From NCBI GenBank assembly GCA_902465325.1, contig CABQMV010000099.1, forward strand, positions 1 to 7,282: a stretch of 7,282 bases of DNA, in the 5' to 3' direction. The notes beneath the pieces were generated by a model, which worked only from the letters and a program-made list of their open reading frames with translations, had not been told where the DNA came from and did not search any database. Of the stretch, positions 6,174 through 7,282 are shown piece after piece (position 1 is the stretch's first letter; each line of letters begins with the position of its first letter). This DNA comes from an uncultured Oscillospiraceae bacterium. Lineage in GTDB: Bacteria; Bacillota; Clostridia; UBA1212; SIG427. Both the position numbers and the translations under genes were made by a program.

Positions 6174-7055
6174 ATGGGTCAAGAATATTTATTACAAGTG
6201 CAAAATGTAACGAAACAGTATGGAGAGAAAGTCGCCTTGAATGATTTTTCTATGGATATTTGTCCGGGCGAAATTGTTGCACTGATTGGAGAGAATGGCG
6301 CTGGAAAAACTACGCTATTAAATATCATTTGCGGATACAGCAAACCAAGTGCCGGTCAAGTGCAATATAAAGGGAAAAATATCGTTGCAAACCCATTGAT
6401 AACACGGGAATTTGGCGTTTTGATTGAACCGCAGTTTTTGGATTATATTTCTGCGGAAGAAAACCTACGGTTACTTTCACAACTGACTAACCAAAAACAG
6501 GACACACGGATTAAGGAACTGCTGGAAAAGACAGAACTTTATAGCAGCCGTAAAAAGAAAGTCAAAGAATTTTCTTTTGGTATGAAGCAGCGGCTCGGTC
6601 TATGTCAGTGTTTACTTACAGAAGTCGGCTTCCTGATTTTAGATGAACCCTTTGTTGGCCTTGACCCAATCGGCAAGGAGCTTTTCAAACAGACCATTTT
6701 GGATATGGCACATAAACAGAATGTACCAGTATTATTTTCAAGCCATGATTTAGATGATGTAGATGAAATTTGCGATAGAGTGGTTATGATTTCAAAAGGC
6801 AATAAGCAGTTAGACCAGCCCCTCGAACATAAGCAGACTTATACCGTCAAGATCGAATGTACAATCTCTGATGATATAAAGCGGTCGCTTATAGAAAAAT
6901 GTGGCGAATTAAGTTTCTTTGAGGATAAGATTATATTTCAGGACGAAACGCTTATTATAGATATTCAGAAGATTTTGCTGCAAAAAGGCCATTATATTTG
7001 TGGTTTCTCCGTCCAAAAAAATAATCTCAAAAGCCTGTTTGGAATGGAGGGATAA
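6174..7055 (+). CDS. ABC transporter ATP-binding protein, BcrA/LanF-like
   Basis: A 293-residue cytoplasmic ATPase that should power the ABC-2 permease encoded 2 nt downstream. All motifs are present: Walker A GENGAGKTT (39-47), signature FSFGMKQRL (133-141), Walker B FLILDE (153-158), D-loop GLDP (162-165) and H-switch histidine H191 (SSHD). The Q-loop position reads VLIEPQF with Glu85 where most ABC ATPases have Gln, the 'E-loop' known from lantibiotic-immunity LanF proteins and relatives; the signature has SFG rather than the usual SxG-G form. The C-terminal ~80 residues form the accessory region typical of this subfamily. The start at ATG 6174 follows AAGAAAGGG by 8 nt; an ATG at 6167 is out of frame. 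Peptide-antibiotic or bacteriocin immunity/export is the likely role by family; no precursor peptide or two-component system is seen within the window. Confidence 0.9.
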   Translation: MGQEYLLQVQNVTKQYGEKVALNDFSMDICPGEIVALIGENGAGKTTLLNIICGYSKPSAGQVQYKGKNIVANPLITREFGVLIEPQFLDYISAEENLRLLSQLTNQKQDTRIKELLEKTELYSSRKKKVKEFSFGMKQRLGLCQCLLTEVGFLILDEPFVGLDPIGKELFKQTILDMAHKQNVPVLFSSHDLDDVDEICDRVVMISKGNKQLDQPLEHKQTYTVKIECTISDDIKRSLIEKCGELSFFEDKIIFQDETLIIDIQKILLQKGHYICGFSVQKNNLKSLFGMEG

Positions 7056-7057
7056 GA

Positions 7058-7282
7058 ATGAATACGCTTGCAATTATCACGAAAACAGAATTAAAGAAAC
7101 TATTCCAAAGAAAAGACTCGTGGCTCATGTTTACAATTTTGCTTGTGCCAATTTTATATTCCGTTGGTTTAGCTTCTAATTCAGATATTATCACATATAC
7201 GGGCGCAGGTAATATAACGGCCATAGGATGCAAAAACATGAAGGGTTATGAGAGGAAACGTGAGCTTCTCCCGTTACGGAAA
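7058..7282 (+). CDS. ABC-2 type permease, N-terminal part (3' end outside window or disrupted)
   Basis: Starts at ATG 7058, 6 nt after GGAGGG and 2 nt after the ATPase stop, so the two are translationally coupled. The first 55 residues (MNTLAIITKTELKKLFQRKD, then a transmembrane helix WLMFTILLVPILYSVGLAS and the extracellular SDIITYTGAGNITA) are typical of the permease partner of BcrA/LanF-like ATPases. After about residue 57 (near 7226) the frame becomes strongly basic and polar (CKNMKGYERKRELLPLRK), where this family would be expected to lead into its second helix. The frame is open to the window edge, so either the gene continues normally or it has been broken near 7226. Confidence 0.75.
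   Translation, partial: MNTLAIITKTELKKLFQRKDSWLMFTILLVPILYSVGLASNSDIITYTGAGNITAIGCKNMKGYERKRELLPLRK

Overview
The window looks like chromosomal DNA of a low-to-mid GC Firmicute, probably a gut Clostridia of the Lachnospiraceae type. This is inferred from purine-rich Shine-Dalgarno sites (GGAGG, GAGGAGG, GGAGGG), sigma-A type promoters and rho-independent terminators, gene families common in that group, and codon use. No rRNA or marker gene fixes the taxon.

Left block (1-3314) is an ordinary, well-preserved operon on the + strand. It holds the end of an ABC-2 type permease, then a GldG-like ABC auxiliary membrane protein (471-1904), then a DUF4340 protein (1901-3253) that starts inside the stop of the previous gene (ATGA overlap). 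A perfect 13-bp stem closes the operon. Permease, GldG-like subunit and DUF4340 protein are presumably one cell-envelope ABC complex whose ATPase gene lies to the left of the window.

Middle block (3315-6150) is a mosaic of lower-GC DNA and looks like an accessory or decaying region. It has one intact small gene on the - strand (3395-3634) with its own near-consensus promoter, encoding a 79-residue protein with a CxxCxC cluster. Next come a short frameshifted reading-frame pair (4052-4194), then a ~460-codon - strand gene with a faint likeness to BtrH/C39-like proteins, broken by a one-base frameshift in an A6 tract and an in-frame TGA (4323-5698), with a terminator behind it. A very AT-rich gap, a 23-residue - strand fragment with a Walker A motif (5900-5971), and a headless C-terminal membrane segment on the + strand (about 6003-6144) follow. 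No transposase, integrase or intact CRISPR/RNA gene was seen.

Right block (6174-7282) is a + strand two-gene unit: a BcrA/LanF-like ABC ATPase followed after 2 nt by the start of an ABC-2 permease. Such pairs typically serve peptide-antibiotic or bacteriocin immunity/export. The permease reading frame appears to change character near 7226, shortly before the window ends, which may mark an insertion or rearrangement.

No convincing new system is visible. The points most worth checking are the CxxCxC small gene, the doubly broken - strand gene, the embedded P-loop fragment and the possible breakpoint in the final permease.
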